64,000 nt of DNA from positions 1-64,000 of the forward strand of contig NZ_JAANOQ010000002.1 of the NCBI RefSeq assembly GCF_011305415.1. Direction: 5' to 3'. Each line of letters begins with the position of its first letter. Position 1 is the stretch's first letter. Of the stretch, positions 34,585 to 44,298 are shown piece after piece. The notes beneath the pieces are model-generated. The model was given only the letters and a program-made list of their open reading frames with translations, was not told where the DNA came from and made no database searches. This DNA comes from Flavobacterium bernardetii (GTDB lineage: Bacteria; Bacteroidota; Bacteroidia; Flavobacteriales; Flavobacteriaceae). A program made the translations under genes and the position numbers.

Positions 34585-35331
34585 TTAATATTTTAATTTA
34601 GTCATTAAAATATATCGGGCAATTTTTGCCTGTTTATTACTAATATATGCAGAGCCATTAGGTTTAAATTTTCTTGGGTTTGGTAAAATTGCAGCAATTC
34701 CGGCAGCTTGCATTCGGGTTAAGCTTTTGCAATCTCTATTGTGCCAATGTTGTGTTGCGGCTTGAGCACCATAAATACCGTCACCCATTTCAATGCTATT
34801 TAAATAGACTTCTAAAATGCGTTCTTTTCCCCAAATCAGTTCAATTAAAAAAGTATAATACGCTTCTAATCCTTTTCTGATATAACTTCTACCTTGCCAA
34901 AGAAAAACGTTTTTGGCAGTTTGTTGCGTGATAGTACTTCCGCCTTTTAATTTTCTTCCTTTAAAGTTTCCAACTGCTGCTTTTTGTATGGCTTTAAAAT
35001 CGAAACCACTATGTTCGAAAAAACGACCGTCTTCACTAGCAATTACAGCTTTTTGTAAATTTTTAGAAATGTCTTCTAATGGCACCCAATCGTGTTGGGT
35101 TTCAATATCTTTACCGTCTGCAGAATTCTCAAAATAGCGAATCGCCATTAATGGAGTAAATGGAACTGGAACAAATTTATATAATACTACAAAAAACAGA
35201 CTGATAATATTAAACCACATAAAAGCCTTCCAAAAGAAACGCATGAATTGACCGAAAAATCCTTTTTTCTCAGTGCTTTTAGGTTTTGTTGGTTTTGCTT
35301 TAGGTTTTGGAGTTGTTTTTTTTATTGCCAT
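34585..35331 (-). CDS. mtgA: Monofunctional biosynthetic peptidoglycan transglycosylase
   Basis: A 248-residue glycosyltransferase-51 enzyme. The N-terminus is very basic (Lys/Pro/Thr repeats, about 1-24), followed by one membrane anchor (about 34-54). Catalytic-domain motifs are VIASEDGRFFEHSGFDF with the first catalytic Glu, KLKGGSTITQQTAKNVFLW, and KERILEVYLNSIEMGDGIYGAQAA. It polymerises lipid II glycan strands without a transpeptidase domain. The gene is directly after the FAD oxidoreductase stop. Confidence 0.95.
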   Translation of the reverse strand: MAIKKTTPKPKAKPTKPKSTEKKGFFGQFMRFFWKAFMWFNIISLFFVVLYKFVPVPFTPLMAIRYFENSADGKDIETQHDWVPLEDISKNLQKAVIASEDGRFFEHSGFDFKAIQKAAVGNFKGRKLKGGSTITQQTAKNVFLWQGRSYIRKGLEAYYTFLIELIWGKERILEVYLNSIEMGDGIYGAQAATQHWHNRDCKSLTRMQAAGIAAILPNPRKFKPNGSAYISNKQAKIARYILMTKLKY

Positions 35332-35332
35332 T

Positions 35333-36445
35333 TTATGTTAAATCTGCTAATTCTTGTCCGATTAAGCTGCCAATGGCAACGCCCATTCCACCCATTCTGA
35401 CACCGCAATACACATGGTTGCTAATTTGTTGTACAATTGGTTTTTTTGAATTTCCAATGCCCATAATTCCGCTCCAGCGATGTTCAATTTCAAAAGGAGT
35501 GTTAGGCAAAATTACATTTTTTAGTAAATCTTGCAAGCGATTTTGAATTATTTCAGTAGTTTCTAATGTAGTTGTGGTTTCGCCTTCAAAATCAAGGTTT
35601 CTTCCACCGCCAAAAAGTATTCTGTTATTTATATTTCGGAAGTAATAATATCCTTGATCTAAATGAAATGTTCCTTTGATATGTAAATTTTCAATGGGTT
35701 TTGTAATTAAAACTTGAGCTCTAGCCGGTTTGACTTGATTATTTGTCAATTCTGATGCGAAACCATTTGTAGTAAAAAGTAGTTTTTTGGTTTTAAAAGT
35801 TATGTCGTTTGTTACAATTTCTACACCATCATTCAAATCTTGATGTTTAGAAACCGTTTGATTGTTTAAAATAAGAATGTCGTTTTGAATGGCTTTTTTT
35901 AATAGCGTTTGCATCATATTTCCAGTGTCAATTTGACCTTCAAATTCATTGAAAATTAAATATTCAAATGTGTTTTTAAAATCAAATCTATCGAAAACTT
36001 TGGAATACACCTCCGTCTTAAATAACGGACGGACAATATCGTTTATGAAAGGAATTTTGGAAATGCAATCGTTATAAAAGGCTTCGTCTTCTTTTAAAAA
36101 TAATTCGTATCCGCCAAATGGTTTGTAGTCTATAGCTTCGTCACCTAAGTTTTTACGAAGTAATTGTAAACCCGAAAATCTTTTTTGAATTAATTGTATG
36201 ACTTCTTCTTCAGAATGCGATTTTAAATCGTCAATAATTTCAGAAACACTTCCGAAACAAGCAAAACCAGCGTTTTTGGTGCTCGCCCCTTGTGGTAAAA
36301 CACCTCTTTCTAAAATTAAAATCTTAGCATTAGGAAATCGTTCTCTCAACCGAATTGCCGTATGTAAACCGACAATTCCGCTTCCAACAATGGTGTAATC
36401 TACATTGGAGAACCAATTTTTTATTTCCCAATAGCTTAATTGCAT
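35333..36445 (-). CDS. FAD-dependent oxidoreductase (DAO family)
   Basis: A 370-residue flavoprotein. The dinucleotide fold is DYTIVGSGIVGLHTAIRLRERFP (about 16-38) after a short N-terminal extension, then ILERGVLPQGASTKNAGFACFGS, and a C-terminal HRWSGIMGIGNSKKPIV ... YCGVRMGGMGVAIGSLIG. This is the DAO (D-amino-acid oxidase/glycine oxidase/MnmC-like) architecture. Substrate unknown. It leaves 1 base before mtgA and may share its transcript. Confidence 0.9.
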   Translation of the reverse strand: MQLSYWEIKNWFSNVDYTIVGSGIVGLHTAIRLRERFPNAKILILERGVLPQGASTKNAGFACFGSVSEIIDDLKSHSEEEVIQLIQKRFSGLQLLRKNLGDEAIDYKPFGGYELFLKEDEAFYNDCISKIPFINDIVRPLFKTEVYSKVFDRFDFKNTFEYLIFNEFEGQIDTGNMMQTLLKKAIQNDILILNNQTVSKHQDLNDGVEIVTNDITFKTKKLLFTTNGFASELTNNQVKPARAQVLITKPIENLHIKGTFHLDQGYYYFRNINNRILFGGGRNLDFEGETTTTLETTEIIQNRLQDLLKNVILPNTPFEIEHRWSGIMGIGNSKKPIVQQISNHVYCGVRMGGMGVAIGSLIGQELADLT

Positions 36446-36474
36446 AACTTGTTTTCTAAAGAAATTAGTTTAAA

Positions 36475-37242
36475 CTATTCGTCTCCAGTTTTATCTTCAA
36501 TTTCTAATTTCTTGTTTTTTATTGCTTTCATTACTAATGGAAGTGTTGTAGCAACAACTAAAATAATAATGATTTTTTCGATATGATGTTTTAAATCGAT
36601 GTCAAATTTTTCTAAAAACAAACCATATAAATAGTGACCAGAATATACCAAAATAAATGACCATAAAAGAGAACTCAACACATTATAAAACATGAATTTC
36701 TTTTTTTCCATATGAACTATTCCAGCAATAATAGGTACGAAAGTTCTAACGATTGGTAAAAAACGCGCGAAAACTATCGCCACACCACCGTGTTTTTGAA
36801 AGAAACTTTCCGATTGGTATAAGTATTTTTTCTTGAAGAAAAAGCCGTCTTCTTTTTGGTATAAATTTTTCCCATAAACTGACCCAAACCAGTAACCAAA
36901 TATATTTCCTATAATTCCAGATAGCGCGATTAAAGTCGCTACAATAAATACAGGCGAATAACCTTGTGGTAAAAACGTTAAAGGAGCTGCTAAAGCTTCC
37001 GCATAAATTCCGGATAAAAACAATAAACTATCACCAGGAAGAAAAAACCCAATGAATAAACCAGTTTCAGCAAAAATGATAAATAAAACTACGTAAATTC
37101 CAATAGGAACGCCACCTAGTTCTAAATTAATATAAAATTCTGGATTAAAAAGTTGTGTCCATTTAAATTCTTGATCAATTTCTTGAGCTTGTATAAAAAA
37201 GTTCGATTTTAAAATATTAAAAATGTCTAAATTAAATTTCAT
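36475..37242 (-). CDS. DedA family protein (VTT domain)
   Basis: A 255-residue membrane protein with about five hydrophobic segments. DedA marks are FAETGLFIGFFLPGDSLLFLSGIYA, GIIGNIFGYWFGSVYG and the FARFLPIVRTFVPIIAGIVHMEKKKF motif with the conserved Arg residues. DedA proteins are proton-dependent flippases for lipid carriers such as undecaprenyl phosphate or phosphatidylethanolamine. Genomic neighbours give no further hint. Confidence 0.93.
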   Translation of the reverse strand: MKFNLDIFNILKSNFFIQAQEIDQEFKWTQLFNPEFYINLELGGVPIGIYVVLFIIFAETGLFIGFFLPGDSLLFLSGIYAEALAAPLTFLPQGYSPVFIVATLIALSGIIGNIFGYWFGSVYGKNLYQKEDGFFFKKKYLYQSESFFQKHGGVAIVFARFLPIVRTFVPIIAGIVHMEKKKFMFYNVLSSLLWSFILVYSGHYLYGLFLEKFDIDLKHHIEKIIIILVVATTLPLVMKAIKNKKLEIEDKTGDE

Positions 37243-37310
37243 TTGTTTGATTTTTTTAGCGGTAACCTATGTGACGCTATTTTATTTTCTGTGTTTATTC
37301 GTGCAAGCTT

Positions 37311-38564
37311 TTATTCGTTAGCGATTTCATTATTCGCTTCGTGTTTCGATTCCCATTTATCAATTGCTGCTGTTGAAAGTGCGTTTCCTAATACATTTGT
37401 CATACTTCTTGCCATATCGCAAAAATGGTCAATTGGTAAAATTAAAGCGATTCCTTCTGGTGGAATACCAAACATCGCACAAGTAGCAACCACAACAATT
37501 AATGAAGCTCTTGGTACGCCGGCAACTCCTTTACTTGTTAGCATTAAAACCAAAAGCATGGTAAGTTGTTCTGGCACCGACATTTCAATTCCATACACTT
37601 GAGCAATAAAAATACTGGCAAAAGTCATGTACATCATACTTCCGTCCAAGTTAAAAGAATAACCTAGTGGTAAAGTGAACGATACGATTTTTGGCTGACA
37701 ACCAAAACGTTCTAATTCTTCTACCATTTTCGGGAAAACCGCTTCTGAACTTGTAGTTGAAAAAGCAATTAACAAAGGACTTTTAATTCGTTGTAACAAT
37801 ACAAATAATCGTTTTCCTAAAATGATATAGCCAACCGTTAATAAGATCAACCAAAGCACAATAATTCCGACTAAAAACGCACCTAAATATTTAGCGTAAA
37901 GTTCAAAAACTTCAAAACCGTGTTTCGCAATTGCACTGGCAACCGCACCTAAAACTCCTAATGGCGCTGTCCACATAATGTAAGAAACCATTTTTAAAAC
38001 TACGTGAGCGGTTGTGTCTAATAATTTGATAATTGGTTTCGCTTCTTTTTTACTAAATGCTGCCAAAGCCACACCAAATAAAATAGAGAAGATTACAATT
38101 TGTAAGATTTCGTTTGTTGCAAATGCTTCAAATAAACTACGAGGAATAACGTGTTTTACGAATTCTTCTAAGGAGAAACCTTTAGAGTTTTCAAGTAATT
38201 CCGTAGCTCCAGATGTGTCGTCTAATTTTATAGATGTTCCTTTTCCTGGTGCGAAAAAGTTGACTAAAACCAATCCTAATAATAAAGAAATTAAAGAAGC
38301 AGAAATGAACCAAGCCATTGCTTTTCCTCCAACTCGTCCTACCATTTTCATGTCGCCCATTTTAGCAATTCCAACCACTAAAGTAGAGAATACTAATGGT
38401 GCAATAATCATTTGAACCAAACGAATGAAAACCGTTCCTAATAATTTGATATTTTTCGAGAAAGAATCAATGGAATCAGGATACTGATAATGTACAATTC
38501 CACCTAAAGTTACACCAATAATTAGTGATATGATGATTAGTATGAATAGTTTATTGTTTTTCAT
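37311..38564 (-). CDS. Dicarboxylate/amino acid:cation symporter
   Basis: A 417-residue DAACS family transporter from the ATG at 38564 (the 24 codons upstream in frame look non-coding). It has eight or so membrane segments and the two hairpin motifs: AFSTTSSEAVFPKMVEELERFG (serine-rich hairpin HP1) and the late SKGVAGVPRASLIVVVATCAMFG (HP2), with FNLDGSMMYM in TM7 that binds sodium. It imports glutamate, aspartate or C4 acids with Na+ or H+. Confidence 0.94.
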   Translation of the reverse strand: MKNNKLFILIIISLIIGVTLGGIVHYQYPDSIDSFSKNIKLLGTVFIRLVQMIIAPLVFSTLVVGIAKMGDMKMVGRVGGKAMAWFISASLISLLLGLVLVNFFAPGKGTSIKLDDTSGATELLENSKGFSLEEFVKHVIPRSLFEAFATNEILQIVIFSILFGVALAAFSKKEAKPIIKLLDTTAHVVLKMVSYIMWTAPLGVLGAVASAIAKHGFEVFELYAKYLGAFLVGIIVLWLILLTVGYIILGKRLFVLLQRIKSPLLIAFSTTSSEAVFPKMVEELERFGCQPKIVSFTLPLGYSFNLDGSMMYMTFASIFIAQVYGIEMSVPEQLTMLLVLMLTSKGVAGVPRASLIVVVATCAMFGIPPEGIALILPIDHFCDMARSMTNVLGNALSTAAIDKWESKHEANNEIANE

Positions 38565-38741
38565 AAATGTAAATTTATTTTTTAGAAGTAGACATGAATT
38601 GCATCGCCTTTTATTTATGGGTATTTGCATTAACAAACTTCCAATTGTAACGATTTTAAAACATATTTATTTTAGAGCGTGAAAATAGTTATATTTTTTC
38701 AAAAAAGTGCTACTTTTAACCTCGTTTTAAAATTTATAAGT

Positions 38742-40643
38742 ATGAAAAAATATATTTTCTTCATTTTCAGTGTAATAAGTATGAGTTCAAATGCGCAACA
38801 AATCATGACGCCAGAAAAATTATGGCAATTAGGTAGAGTTACTCCAATTGGTATTTCAAAAGATGGGAAGGCGTTAATCTACAAAGTTGGAACGCCAAAC
38901 GTTCAAGAAAATAAAATAAATTCAAAATATTTTTCAGTACCAGTTGGTGGTGGAAAAGAAACACTTTTAGAATCAATAGAAGGTTTAGTAGCTGATAAAA
39001 ATATTTCTAAAGATGGTTCTAAAAAATTAGTTGATAAAGCCGTAAAAGTTGAAAAATTATTAGGATCAGATTTGTATCCAGAATTATCTAAAACTACGGC
39101 ACAAGTTTATGAAAGTTTAGATTATCGCCATTGGGATACTTGGAATGACGGAACTCACAATCATGTTGGCTATTCTGAAAATATAAAGGATGCTGCTTTC
39201 GTAGATATTATGCCAAATGAACCTTACGATTCTCCTCAAAAACCGCATGGTGGTGATGAAGATTATATTTGGTCGCCAGACGGAAGCAAAATCATTTATG
39301 TTTGCAAGAAAAAAGCAGGAACAGCTTATGCTACAAGTACAAATACAGATTTATACGAGTATGATTTAGCTACAAAAAACACAAAAAATCTTACTGAAAA
39401 GAATTTAGGTTACGATACACATCCATTATTTTCACCACAAGGCGATTTATCATGGTTGCAAATGAAACGTGATGGTTTTGAAGCGGATAAAAATGATATT
39501 ATTGTTCGCCATAAAGGAGTAGATATCAATTTAACTGCGGCTTGGGACGGAACGGTTGATAGTTTTACTTGGAGTACAGATGGAAAAAAAGTATATTTCA
39601 TTGCGCCAGTTTTAGGGACAAAACAATTGTTTGAAGTTAATTTTCCTGGTGTAACAAGAATTGCAGTTACAGTAAGACAAGTAACAGACGGCGATTTTGA
39701 CGTTAACGGAATTGTAGGTTTCACAGGAACTTCGGTTTTAGTGACCAAAACAACTCATAACATGGCAACGGAAGTGTTTTCATATGATTTAAAAGCAAAA
39801 TCTTGGAAACAAATCACACATGTAAATGACGAAGCGTATTCGAAAATTGCAAAATGTACTTCAGAAAAACGTTGGGTAACAACAACTGATGGTAAAAAAA
39901 TGTTAGTTTGGGTAATTTTGCCTCCAAATTTCGATAAAACAAAAAAATATCCAACACTTTTATATTGTCAAGGTGGTCCGCAAAGTGCGTTGACACAATA
40001 TTATTCTTTCCGTTGGAATTTTCAAGTAATGGCCTCTCAAGGTTATATTGTAGTCGCGCCAAATAGAAGAGGAATGCCAGGTCATGGTGTAAAATGGAAC
40101 GAACAAATTTCAGGTGATTGGGGCGGACAAGTTATGGACGATTATTTATCAGCCATTGATGATATTTCAAAAGAATCGTATGTAGATAAAGCAAGAATTG
40201 GTGCTGTTGGCGCAAGTTACGGCGGATATTCAGTGTTTCAATTAGCAGGAATTCATAAAAACAGATTCAAAACTTTCATTTCTCATTGCGGAATTTTCAA
40301 TACAGAAAGTATGTACGGAACCACGGAAGAAGTGTTCTTTACGAATTGGGATTCTGGAGGAGCTTATTGGGAAAAAGATAATAAAATCGCACAGAAAACA
40401 TACAACGAATTCAATCCAATTAAGTTAGTAAACAATTGGAATACACCAATACTAATTATTCAAGGTGGAAAAGATTACCGTGTGCCAATCGGACAAGGTC
40501 AAGAAGCTTTTCAAGCCGCACAATTAAAAGGAATCAAAAGTAAATTTTTATTATTTCCAGATGAAAACCATTGGGTGTTAAAACCTCAAAATGCTTTAGT
40601 TTGGCAAGGTGAATTTTTCAAATGGTTGAAAGAAACGCTTTAG
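38742..40643 (+). CDS. S9 family peptidase (prolyl oligopeptidase type)
   Basis: A 633-residue secreted peptidase. The start at 38742 gives a signal peptide MKKYIFFIFSVISMSSNAQ. An N-terminal propeller (about 30-380) has repeats such as DYIWSPDGSKIIYVCKK. The catalytic alpha/beta hydrolase domain has PNRRGMPGHGVKWNEQISGDWGGQVMDDYLSAID, the nucleophile elbow GASYGGYS, Asp in GGKDYRVP and His in DENHWVL. It probably releases dipeptides in the periplasm (DPP-like). A GTG at 38679 in frame is rejected as a start. Confidence 0.94.
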   Translation: MKKYIFFIFSVISMSSNAQQIMTPEKLWQLGRVTPIGISKDGKALIYKVGTPNVQENKINSKYFSVPVGGGKETLLESIEGLVADKNISKDGSKKLVDKAVKVEKLLGSDLYPELSKTTAQVYESLDYRHWDTWNDGTHNHVGYSENIKDAAFVDIMPNEPYDSPQKPHGGDEDYIWSPDGSKIIYVCKKKAGTAYATSTNTDLYEYDLATKNTKNLTEKNLGYDTHPLFSPQGDLSWLQMKRDGFEADKNDIIVRHKGVDINLTAAWDGTVDSFTWSTDGKKVYFIAPVLGTKQLFEVNFPGVTRIAVTVRQVTDGDFDVNGIVGFTGTSVLVTKTTHNMATEVFSYDLKAKSWKQITHVNDEAYSKIAKCTSEKRWVTTTDGKKMLVWVILPPNFDKTKKYPTLLYCQGGPQSALTQYYSFRWNFQVMASQGYIVVAPNRRGMPGHGVKWNEQISGDWGGQVMDDYLSAIDDISKESYVDKARIGAVGASYGGYSVFQLAGIHKNRFKTFISHCGIFNTESMYGTTEEVFFTNWDSGGAYWEKDNKIAQKTYNEFNPIKLVNNWNTPILIIQGGKDYRVPIGQGQEAFQAAQLKGIKSKFLLFPDENHWVLKPQNALVWQGEFFKWLKETL

Positions 40644-40689
40644 TAATGTGCCAATTTGAAAATGTGTCAATTAGCCAATTTAATAAATA

Positions 40690-40732
40690 ATTTCAGACCT
40701 GTCAGGTTTTTAAAACCTGACAGGTCTTTTAA
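40690..40732 (+). repeat. 16-bp palindrome with terminator-like tail, REP-like
   Basis: AGACCTGTCAGGTTTT (40695-40710) and its exact complement (40712-40727) are separated by a single base and followed by T4. It can end the S9 peptidase transcript. The same palindrome is, from memory, frequent in other Flavobacteria. Confidence 0.8.
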
Positions 40733-40747
40733 CAAAAACAAAAAATA

Positions 40748-41956
40748 ATGCAATCATACAACATCATAATTATAGGCGGTGGCGCAGCCGGTTTCTTTGC
40801 AGCGATTAATATTGCAGAGAAAAATCCGCAACTTAGTGTGGCGATTCTCGAACGAGGAAAAGAATGCCTGACTAAGGTTAAAATTTCTGGTGGAGGGCGT
40901 TGCAATGTCACACACGCGTGTTTTGTACCCAACGATTTAGTGAAATTTTATCCACGTGGTGAAAGAGAATTAAAAGGACCGTTTTCACAGTTTTGTTCTG
41001 GTGATACGATTGATTGGTTCGAAAAAAGAGGTATCGAATTAAAAATCGAAGAAGACGGAAGGATGTTTCCAATTACGGATGATTCTCAAACTATTATTGA
41101 TTGTTTCGAAAAGGACGTTAAAAAATTAGGTATTAAGGTTTTTACTTCACAAAGTGTACAATCTTTATATTTCAATGCAGCCGAACAATGGAAAATTGAA
41201 ACCCAACACGATGTTTTTGTTGCCGAAAAAATTGTAGTAGCCACAGGGAGTAATCCTAAGATTTGGGAAATGATGCATCAAATGGGGCACGAAATTGTAG
41301 AACCAGTTCCGTCATTATTCACTTTCAATATTACCGATAAAAGAATTAAAGATTTAATGGGACTTTCGGCGCAAGCCAGCATCAAAATTAAAAATTCTAA
41401 ATTAGCTTCTTCAGGACCATTATTAATCACACATTGGGGACTTTCTGGCCCAGGAATTTTAAGACTTTCCGCATGGGGAGCAAGAGAATTACATGATAAA
41501 AAGTATTGTTTTGCGTTACTAGTGAATTGGTTAGATGAACTTTCTTTTGAGGAAGCTGTTGAAAAACTAAAAGACATAAAAGAAGAACACAATAAAAAAC
41601 TTATTGGTAAATTTTGTCCGTTTGACTTTCCAAAACGTTTATGGGAAAATATCGTTACCGCTTCTGATATTGCTTTAGATTATAAATGGGCTGAGGTTAC
41701 GAACAAGCAAATTAATAGTTTAGCGAGTCAATTAACGCAAGCCGAATTTCAAGTCAACGGAAAAAGTACATTTAAAGAAGAATTTGTAACCGCTGGCGGA
41801 ATCGATTTAAAAGAAATTAATTTTAAAACCATGCAAAGTAAAATCTTACCAAAAGTATATTTCGCTGGTGAAGTGGTAAATATTGATGCTATTACTGGTG
41901 GATTCAATTTTCAGAATGCTTGGACAAGTGGTTTTATAGTTGCAGAAAATATCTAA
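40748..41956 (+). CDS. NAD(P)/FAD-dependent oxidoreductase (BaiN/HI0933 family)
   Basis: A 402-residue flavoprotein. N-terminal FAD motif IIIIGGGAAGFFAAINIAEKNP, then VKISGGGRCNVTHAC (the HI0933 family signature), LLITHWGLSGPGILRLSA in the middle, and KVYFAGEVVNIDAITGGFNFQNAWTSG at the end. Homologues (YhiN, BaiN) reduce unsaturated substrates or act in flavin chemistry of unclear physiological role. A terminator follows. Confidence 0.94.
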   Translation: MQSYNIIIIGGGAAGFFAAINIAEKNPQLSVAILERGKECLTKVKISGGGRCNVTHACFVPNDLVKFYPRGERELKGPFSQFCSGDTIDWFEKRGIELKIEEDGRMFPITDDSQTIIDCFEKDVKKLGIKVFTSQSVQSLYFNAAEQWKIETQHDVFVAEKIVVATGSNPKIWEMMHQMGHEIVEPVPSLFTFNITDKRIKDLMGLSAQASIKIKNSKLASSGPLLITHWGLSGPGILRLSAWGARELHDKKYCFALLVNWLDELSFEEAVEKLKDIKEEHNKKLIGKFCPFDFPKRLWENIVTASDIALDYKWAEVTNKQINSLASQLTQAEFQVNGKSTFKEEFVTAGGIDLKEINFKTMQSKILPKVYFAGEVVNIDAITGGFNFQNAWTSGFIVAENI

Positions 41957-41970
41957 GAAAAATAAAGCAT

Positions 41971-42001
41971 AAAAAAACCTCGATACTTTCGAGGTTTTTT
42001 T
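41971..42001. terminator. Bidirectional terminator between the flavoprotein and HhH genes
   Basis: AAAACCTCGA pairs with TCGAGGTTTT around a short loop (41974-41983 with 41989-41998), with A and T runs on the two sides. Confidence 0.9.
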
Positions 42002-42010
42002 ATGCTAAAA

Positions 42011-42553
42011 TTAGACTTCTCTTCCGCCTTCTAAGGTGTTTTGCCAATCTTTTAATTCTTGCCATTTACCTTCATAAGCCATTTTAGATTGTCGTGGCCA
42101 AGTATTTGGATCATGAATTTGATATCTTTCTCCAGCTTTGCTTAATATTTCTCGTAATCTATCTACAGAAGTTTCTCCTAACGCTTTCCAAGTTAAAATC
42201 CCTGAAGTTTTAAATAATTCTTCAATTTTAGGACCAATGCCTTCTACAATTTTCAAATCATCTTGTTTATATGATTTTCCATAAACTGCTTTTACAGCTG
42301 TGGCATCAAAAGTAATATTCGAATTGTTTTCATTCGCGTTTCTAACAAAATTACTTGCTTTTGCAGAGGTATTAAGTTTTAATGTATCAATTTCTGCTTG
42401 AAGTTTAGTGTTTTTTTGGTTGCATTTGTCTAAATCTAATTTCCATTTTTCATCAGAATTTCCACCAGATGAACTAGAAAATGTTTTACCAATTAAGAAG
42501 CCAACGATTCCAAAAATTAATCCTATTAATGCAAATTGTAAATAATAATCCAT
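42011..42553 (-). CDS. Helix-hairpin-helix membrane-anchored protein
   Basis: A 180-residue protein with an N-terminal membrane segment (about 5-24), a Ser/Gly linker, a coiled coil (about 35-62) and a C-terminal helix-hairpin-helix module: DDLKIVEGIGPKIEELFKTSGILTWKALGETSVDRLREILSKAG. This resembles DUF4332/HhH_5-like domains found in many Bacteroidota proteins. It may bind DNA or protein; the role is unknown. An upstream gap of 82 bases separates it from tspO. Confidence 0.83.
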   Translation of the reverse strand: MDYYLQFALIGLIFGIVGFLIGKTFSSSSGGNSDEKWKLDLDKCNQKNTKLQAEIDTLKLNTSAKASNFVRNANENNSNITFDATAVKAVYGKSYKQDDLKIVEGIGPKIEELFKTSGILTWKALGETSVDRLREILSKAGERYQIHDPNTWPRQSKMAYEGKWQELKDWQNTLEGGREV

Positions 42554-42635
42554 AATTGAAAGTTTTTGTGTTTGACTTCCAAAAATAAGAAATATTTTAA
42601 TTAAATGGTTAAAATTCAGTATATTATAAAAAAAA

Positions 42636-43115
42636 TTAGAAATTATTTAAATAATATATACTAAATGATAATAAAGTTGCGAAGGAAACCCAAGCGATAT
42701 ATGGAATGAATAATTTGGCAGCGGTTGCGTTTATTGGCTTAAATAATTTATAACATTCTAACATAACCAATAGCAATAAAATAATTTCAATCGAAGCTAA
42801 TAATAGGTTGTGTAAGCTAAAAAATAAATACGACCACAAAGCATTCAATCCTAATTGAAGAATGAAATATTGTAAGGCCACTTTTACTTCTTTCTGTTTG
42901 TTTTCTATTTCGTTCCAAATTAATCCTGCTGCAATTCCCATAAAAATGTAAAGCATCGTCCAAACAGGCGCAAAAATCCAATTTGGCGGATTAAATACAG
43001 GTTTTACAAGTGTTGGATACCAAGTAGTAATAGAAGATTGTGTAATTTTTCCAGAGAAAAAACCAACAGTCAAACAAATAATGATACAGTACGAAATTCT
43101 TAGATATTTCTTCAT
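42636..43115 (-). CDS. TspO/MBR family protein
   Basis: A 159-residue membrane protein with five predicted helices. Family residues are in WYPTLVKPVFNPPNWIFAPVWTMLYIFMGIAAGLIW (the PxxxPPxxxFxPxWTxLY motif), LQLGLNALWSYLFF and IPYIAWVSFATLLSFSIYYLN. TspO proteins bind tetrapyrroles and sterol-like ligands and modulate stress responses. It is divergent from mvaD. Confidence 0.94.
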   Translation of the reverse strand: MKKYLRISYCIIICLTVGFFSGKITQSSITTWYPTLVKPVFNPPNWIFAPVWTMLYIFMGIAAGLIWNEIENKQKEVKVALQYFILQLGLNALWSYLFFSLHNLLLASIEIILLLLVMLECYKLFKPINATAAKLFIPYIAWVSFATLLSFSIYYLNNF

Positions 43116-43150
43116 TTGAAAATTTTATTCAAAGATATCTAAAAGTTATG

Positions 43151-43177
43151 ACTTATGCTTCTGACTTCTAACTTCCT
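43151..43177 (+). repeat. Period-7 repeat upstream of mvaD
   Basis: ACTTATG, CTTCTG (one base short), ACTTCTA and ACTTCCT follow one another and end 4 bases before a -7 box TATCTTTG (43182-43189). Confidence 0.5.
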
Positions 43178-43181
43178 TTTC

Positions 43182-43189
43182 TATCTTTG
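43182..43189 (+). promoter_or_regulatory. -7 box of the mvaD operon
   Basis: TATCTTTG, a full match to TAnnTTTG, 15 bases before the mvaD ATG at 43205. No clear TTG at -33; the tandem repeat takes its place. Confidence 0.5.
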
Positions 43190-43204
43190 TCAAAAATATT
43201 TTTT

Positions 43205-44290
43205 ATGTATTCTGATTCTGACTTTATTCTTTCCAACTATAATTCAATTGAAACTGCTTCTTTTTCATGGAGTGCGCCAAGCAATATCGCATTGGTGAAA
43301 TATTGGGGAAAAAAGGAAAATGGTGACCAAATTCCAGCAAACCCTTCGATAAGTTTTACACTGAAAAATTGTAAAACAATTACGTCTGTTGTGATTACTT
43401 CGAAAGTAGAAAAAGATAATTTTTCGTTCGATTTACTGTTTGAAGGGCAACCGAAAGAAGATTTCAAACCAAAAATTCAAAAGTTTTTCGAAAGAATTTA
43501 TCCATATTGCCCGTATTTAAAAGACTATCATTTCACAATTGATACACAAAATACTTTTCCTCATAGTTCTGGAATAGCTTCTTCTGCTTCAGGAATGGCA
43601 GCTATTGCTATGAATATCATGAGTTTAGAAAAATCCATAAAACCTGAAATTTCAAACGATTATTTTTATGCGAAAGCTTCTTTTTTAGCGCGATTAGGTT
43701 CTGGCAGTGCTTGTAGAAGTATTATTGGAAATGTTGTGGCTTGGGGAAAAAATGAAACTATAAAAAACAGCTCTGATTTATTTGGTGTTGAATTTGGGAA
43801 TATTCATTCTAATTTCCAGAATTTTCAAGATACGATTTTGTTAGTCGATAAAGGTGAAAAGCAAGTTTCAAGTACGGTTGGACATAATTTGATGCACAAT
43901 CATCCATTTGCTGAACAACGTTTTGAACAAGCGCATAACAATATTGCGAAAATAGTAACGTTATTAGAAACAGGAAATGTGACGGAATTTATGAGCTTGG
44001 TTGAAAGTGAAGCCTTGACTTTACATTCCATGATGATGACATCAATGCCTTATTTTATATTAATGAAACCCAATACATTGGAAATTATTAACAAAATTTG
44101 GAAGTTTAGAAACGACACGCAAACTCCAGTTTGTTTTACCTTAGATGCTGGTGCAAATGTGCACGTTTTGTATCCTGAGAATGTAAAAGAAAAAGTATTG
44201 CAATTTATTCAGGACGAATTAGTTGGCTTTTGTCAAAATGGTCAGTATATTTGCGATGAAATTGGAAATGGCGCACAAGATTTAAAATAA
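43205..44290 (+). CDS. mvaD: Diphosphomevalonate decarboxylase
   Basis: A 361-residue GHMP-family enzyme that converts mevalonate diphosphate to isopentenyl diphosphate. The start is the ATG at 43205; a TTG at 43187 lies inside the -7 box. Marks are SAPSNIALVKYWGKK, NPSISFTLK, the ATP-loop FPHSSGIASSASGMAAIAMN, LARLGSGSACRSIIG with the catalytic Asp replaced in local layout as usual for bacterial forms, and CFTLDAGANVHVLY. First gene of the mevalonate/prenyl-lipid operon. Confidence 0.95.
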   Translation: MYSDSDFILSNYNSIETASFSWSAPSNIALVKYWGKKENGDQIPANPSISFTLKNCKTITSVVITSKVEKDNFSFDLLFEGQPKEDFKPKIQKFFERIYPYCPYLKDYHFTIDTQNTFPHSSGIASSASGMAAIAMNIMSLEKSIKPEISNDYFYAKASFLARLGSGSACRSIIGNVVAWGKNETIKNSSDLFGVEFGNIHSNFQNFQDTILLVDKGEKQVSSTVGHNLMHNHPFAEQRFEQAHNNIAKIVTLLETGNVTEFMSLVESEALTLHSMMMTSMPYFILMKPNTLEIINKIWKFRNDTQTPVCFTLDAGANVHVLYPENVKEKVLQFIQDELVGFCQNGQYICDEIGNGAQDLK

Positions 44291-44298
44291 TTTTATAT

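Noticed and set aside
38679..38741. GTG start of the S9 peptidase
   Set aside because: It would hide the signal peptide that begins at the ATG at 38742.
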